From NCBI GenBank assembly GCA_964463605.1, contig CAYXBZ010000042.1, forward strand, positions 1-8,437: a DNA stretch of 8,437 bases, written 5' to 3'. Made by a program: the position numbers and the translations under genes. This stretch comes from DAOLOF01 sp964463605. GTDB taxonomy: Bacteria > Patescibacteriota > Microgenomatia > UBA1400 > PJMF01. A model generated the notes under the pieces. The model searched no databases and was not told the DNA's origin. It saw only the letters and a program-made list of their open reading frames with translations. Below are positions 5,682-8,437 of the stretch, in pieces. Every line of letters begins with the position of its first letter. Positions within the stretch are counted from its first letter, which is position 1.

Positions 5682-5687
5682 ATTATA
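5682..5687 (-). promoter_or_regulatory. TATAAT -10 element, predicted leaderless start for the toxin-antitoxin-like operon
   Basis: A perfect TATAAT on the minus strand is followed by GACGTT and then ATG 5675. The expected transcription start coincides with the ATG. The element lies in the 76-bp gap behind the ABC permease gene, so the operon can be transcribed apart from it. No clear -35 or extended TG is present. Confidence 0.55.
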
Positions 5688-5751
5688 CCTAAGTGGGGCA
5701 AACATTGGTGGTTTAGCCGATGGTGAGCGCATGCATTGCAATAAAATGTTG

Positions 5752-6966
5752 CTACTCATATCTCAGGGCCTCAATCGGAGAAAGCCTAGAAGCTCTTCTG
5801 GCTGGGGCGGCTCCAAACACCAAACCAACAACGGTTGATACGCCAAAAGCTAAAAGCACGGCATCAAGAGTAACCTTGGCAGGGAAGAATGACTGGATAG
5901 CTACCGATCCTCCAAAAGCAATAAGTAAGCCAATTAATCCACCTAAAACTGATAAGAATGCAGCTTCTACTAAAAACTGAAGCAAAATAGTGTTGGGCGT
6001 TGCGCCCAAGGCTTTGCGAAGCCCAATTTCTCTGGTTCGCTCGGTGACGGAAACGAGCATGATGTTCATGATGCCAATGCCCCCCACCAAAAGGGAAATA
6101 GCGGCTATTCCGCCAAGTGCTACGGTGAGCATGCCTAAAATATCTCTAATTACACTCAACAGCTGAGCTTGATCATATACTGAAAACTCATCTTCATCGT
6201 AGCGGCGCAGCAACACTTCCTCGATAGCTGCAATTGTTTCTTCAATTTCAACATCAGCTCGACCTTTAGCTGCCATCTCCATAATGCGATTGGTGTTGTA
6301 AATTCTAGATAAAGTTTCAAAGGGGATGTAAACATAGTTGTCGAGTGATGGTCCTCCAAAGCCACTTCCTTTTTCTTCAGCTACTCCAACGATGGTAAAA
6401 GATACGCTGCCGACTCGAACTGTTTTTTGAATGGGATCAACTTCTCCAAATAGATCTTGAGCAATACTAAATCCTAGCACCGCGACTCTTTCTCCACCTT
6501 GAGCTTCAGTCTGTGAAAACCACCTTCCTTTATCAAGATCAGTGATCAAAACCTGATTGTAATCTGCATTGGTGCCAATAATTGATGCTCTTTCAGAGTT
6601 GTTTATGAATCTTAGAGTGTCGGACTGAACATTGTAGTAGGAAAGTTTTTCAATATATTGACGCAGTCTTTGTAAATCTCGAACGTCTGCCATATCAAAA
6701 CTCATGCTCATGGCGCTAACACCTTGTTCCTCAAATGAGCTGAAGCCACCATCTTCTCCAAATATATTACCTGGAGAAATAAAGATATTATTTGAACCCA
6801 GGTCTTCAAAACTTTGAGTAACAAAGGCCTCCAAACCTCTTCCCAATGACATCAACATAACCACTGAGCCAACTCCGATTATTACTCCAAGCATTGTTAA
6901 ACCACTTCTTACCTTGTTGGTAAAAATGGCTTTGATGGCGATGGTGACTGTGTTAAGAAAATTCAT
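5752..6966 (-). CDS. MacB/FtsX-type ABC transporter permease
   Basis: The 404-residue protein has the four-helix MacB/FtsX layout. Helix 1 is at about 21-41 (TMLGVIIGVGSVVMLMS). A large exported MacB_PCD-like domain follows (about 45-270). Helices 2-4 lie at about 278-304, 327-357 and 366-388. Family signatures are present: RTREIGLRKALGA (310-322) in the coupling loop and a C-terminal PARRASRLSPIEALRYE. Length is normal for the stand-alone permease form, with the ATPase on a separate gene. Members of this family do not pass substrates through a classic channel; they use ATP to drive movement of the exported domain (mechanotransmission). Substrates include peptides, macrolides and lipoproteins and cannot be chosen here. 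It starts 2 nt after the ATPase gene, with the adaptor gene further upstream, forming one operon. Confidence 0.92.
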   Translation of the reverse strand: MNFLNTVTIAIKAIFTNKVRSGLTMLGVIIGVGSVVMLMSLGRGLEAFVTQSFEDLGSNNIFISPGNIFGEDGGFSSFEEQGVSAMSMSFDMADVRDLQRLRQYIEKLSYYNVQSDTLRFINNSERASIIGTNADYNQVLITDLDKGRWFSQTEAQGGERVAVLGFSIAQDLFGEVDPIQKTVRVGSVSFTIVGVAEEKGSGFGGPSLDNYVYIPFETLSRIYNTNRIMEMAAKGRADVEIEETIAAIEEVLLRRYDEDEFSVYDQAQLLSVIRDILGMLTVALGGIAAISLLVGGIGIMNIMLVSVTERTREIGLRKALGATPNTILLQFLVEAAFLSVLGGLIGLLIAFGGSVAIQSFFPAKVTLDAVLLAFGVSTVVGLVFGAAPARRASRLSPIEALRYE

Positions 6967-6968
6967 TG

Positions 6969-7670
6969 TTAGATGGTTTTATAGGGTGGTTTGTGTTCCT
7001 TGATAATTGCTCCATCTTCAAGAGCAATAATTCTTTGGGCAATTTTTGCCAGAGGTTTTTCATGAGTTACCAAAATAATGGTTCTGCCTTCTTTGTGTAG
7101 TTTTTTTAGAATGTTTTCAACCTCTTTGCCGCTGTGAGAGTCAAGGTTACCGGTTGGCTCATCGGCAAAGATTATGCTGGGATTGTTAACGAGAGCTCTA
7201 GCTATGGCCACTCGCTGTTGTTGGCCTCCCGAGAGCTCATTTGGTTTATTGTTTAGTCTGTCTTTTAATCCCAATTGAATTAATAACTCTTTCGCTCGCT
7301 TGTGTCTTTGCGCTAGATCTACTCCGGCATACACCAGGGGGAGAGCAACGTTATCAATTGCACTGGTTCTTGCTAATAAATTGAACTGTTGAAAAATAAA
7401 ACCGATCTCTTTGTTGCGAAGTTTAGCTCGTTGCACTTCGTCAAATTTGGTAACATCTTGACCTTTGATTGAGATCTTTCCTTTAGTTGGTTCAGAAAGC
7501 ATGCTTGCTACTTGTAAAAAAGTTGACTTCCCCGAACCTGAAGCCCCAATCACTGCCACCATTTCTCCCTTGGAAATACTAAAGTCGATACAATCTAGAG
7601 CCTTGATTTTTTGTGTACCAAGCTGATATGTTTTACAGACATCATCTAGCTGAAGAATTGGTTGTGCCAT
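6969..7670 (-). CDS. MacB/LolD-type ABC transporter ATPase
   Basis: The 233-residue nucleotide-binding subunit has all motifs: Walker A GASGSGKST (42-50), Q loop Q94 in FIFQQFNLL, signature LSGGQ (146-150), Walker B SIIFADE with D170 and E171, D loop NLD and switch H203. The stretch FQQFNLLARTSAIDNVALPL and the LSGGQQQRVAIARAL region are typical of the MacB/LolD/FtsE class that pairs with FtsX-like permeases. It should form a dimer with two copies of the permease encoded 2 nt downstream. A 71-bp AT-rich gap separates it from the adaptor gene upstream and no Shine-Dalgarno precedes ATG 7670. The gap may carry a weak promoter (TAGAAT 13 nt before the start) but this is not strong. Cytoplasmic; function is ATP hydrolysis driving the transporter. 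Confidence 0.95.
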   Translation of the reverse strand: MAQPILQLDDVCKTYQLGTQKIKALDCIDFSISKGEMVAVIGASGSGKSTFLQVASMLSEPTKGKISIKGQDVTKFDEVQRAKLRNKEIGFIFQQFNLLARTSAIDNVALPLVYAGVDLAQRHKRAKELLIQLGLKDRLNNKPNELSGGQQQRVAIARALVNNPSIIFADEPTGNLDSHSGKEVENILKKLHKEGRTIILVTHEKPLAKIAQRIIALEDGAIIKEHKPPYKTI

Positions 7671-7741
7671 AAATAATTAAAAATTCTACTTTTTACTTGA
7701 AGAGTGTGTGACTAGTAGACTTAAATTTATATCAAAACTTC

Positions 7742-8437
7742 TTACAGGGTGCTGGGAATTAAAACTAGATCTTGATCAGATAATCCCGACAGCACCTCAA
7801 TGTATTCGTTAGTTTCCAAACCAGTTTCAATGCGTCGCTCTTCGATTTCTCCTTCGCTATTTTTGACGTCAACAAAGCTGCCTCCGTCTCGAATTCTGGT
7901 TGCAATCAAAGGAATGGTGAGCACATTAGATTTGCTCTCAAGCTCGATTAGTGCGTCTCCGTTCATTCCAATCCGATATTTATCGAGAATCATTCTACCT
8001 CTTTCCTGAGTTAAATTGCTTGCCTGACTTAACTCTTCTATGATCAGAGGAAGTTCCACCAGAAAAATATTGCCGCTTGATGTTTGAGTACTTACATATG
8101 AAATTCGATTTATTGTGGTTTCAAGCTCTTCTGCCAAATAGGCATCAAGCACAACTTTTGCCTTTTGATCATTCGAAACAAGGGCAATGTCTTCTTCATT
8201 GATTTCTGCTCTAAAAATTAAAGATTGAGGATCAACTACCTCAAAATAATCATTACCTGTGACCTGAACGCCGGCTGTAGTGATCGGTTGATAAACTATG
8301 ATGCCCGCGAAAGGAGCTGACATTACTGATTGAGAAATGGCGATATCTTGAATCTCTACATCGATCACGGTGTTGTCAAGATTCCATTGTTGTTTGTCAA
8401 CAGCTCTTCTTTCGGTGGTGTCAAGAATTTCATCTTT
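7742..8437 (-). CDS. Periplasmic-adaptor-type (MacA/HlyD) subunit, partial
   Basis: The frame is open to the window edge; the visible 231 residues are the C-terminal part and the start is outside. A GTG at 8368 is only an internal codon. From the edge: the end of a helical hairpin (ERRAVDKQQWNLDNTVIDVE), second half of a lipoyl domain with MSAPFAGIIVY, a beta-barrel domain (about DPQSLIFRAEINEEDIALV to VSTQT), and a membrane-proximal domain ending GLETNEYIEVLSGLSDQDLVLIPSTL. This is the standard MacA/HlyD order. Adaptors of this class link a MacB-type permease to the cell surface, and in monoderm bacteria they work without TolC. The ATPase and permease genes follow on the same strand, giving the order adaptor, ATPase, permease. 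The signal peptide or anchor cannot be seen. Confidence 0.9.
   Translation of the reverse strand, partial: KDEILDTTERRAVDKQQWNLDNTVIDVEIQDIAISQSVMSAPFAGIIVYQPITTAGVQVTGNDYFEVVDPQSLIFRAEINEEDIALVSNDQKAKVVLDAYLAEELETTINRISYVSTQTSSGNIFLVELPLIIEELSQASNLTQERGRMILDKYRIGMNGDALIELESKSNVLTIPLIATRIRDGGSFVDVKNSEGEIEERRIETGLETNEYIEVLSGLSDQDLVLIPSTL

Noticed and set aside
5676..5759. Longer N-terminus for the small AbiEii partner, starting at ATG 5759
   Set aside because: The extra residues do not fit the family pattern, and a TATAAT promoter sits inside that stretch just before ATG 5675.
5720..5980. Plus-strand open frame opposite the permease 3' end
   Set aside because: It is antisense to a clear FtsX-type coding region and its product is low-complexity Ala/Lys/Pro, typical of a shadow frame.
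7676..7725. Inverted repeat TCTACT/AGTAGA between adaptor and ATPase genes, possible attenuator
   Set aside because: Stem is six pairs with a loop of over 20 nt, likely chance in AT-rich DNA.

Overview
The window looks like chromosomal DNA from an uncultivated bacterium, most likely of the Candidate Phyla Radiation (Patescibacteria). This rests on AT-rich compact DNA with very short gaps, and on three small proteins of types I recall from CPR genomes: the CPVC membrane protein, the protein at 3811-4401 and the anchored protein at 4403-4756. It is recognition from memory, not a search. TGA is used as a stop (5445-5447), which argues against the UGA=Gly code of Gracilibacteria-like lineages.

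Layout. 1-260 (-): the N-terminal end of a membrane glycosyltransferase of the ArnT/PMT type. 326-691 (+): a small unknown protein. 785-2570 (+): an OmpR-type response regulator and its overlapping sensor histidine kinase. 2708-3786 (+): a membrane-anchored thioredoxin-like protein (CPHC) and a polytopic membrane protein with an exported CPVC motif. 3811-4401 (+): an unknown soluble protein. 4403-4756 (-): a small membrane-anchored protein, convergent with the previous gene at a 1-nt gap. 4813-5675 (-): a two-gene toxin-antitoxin-like operon (AbiEii-type nucleotidyltransferase plus small partner) joined by an ATGA overlap. 5752-8437 (-): a MacAB-type tripartite ABC system (adaptor, ATPase, permease), the adaptor cut by the window edge. 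No gene-free stretch exceeds 300 bases, and I saw no tRNA, rRNA, CRISPR array or insertion sequence.

How the genes may work together. The most interesting part is 731-3786. The kinase has a very short outside loop carrying Cys, Met, His, Met and Cys close together, and the two genes downstream encode exported CxxC proteins. The promoter regions of the regulator and of the thioredoxin-like gene share two sequence blocks: an identical 14-mer next to the start codon and an upstream TCAGCT(C/T)G(C/T)TAT...ATGGC block. The distance between the blocks differs by exactly 21 bp, two helical turns. I infer an autoregulated envelope thiol-redox or metal-stress circuit.

A second theme is transcription start. 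Three genes (326, 4756 and 5675) have a -10-like hexamer exactly 6 nt before the ATG, which predicts leaderless mRNAs. Other genes have a leader, one of them with a clear GGAGG.
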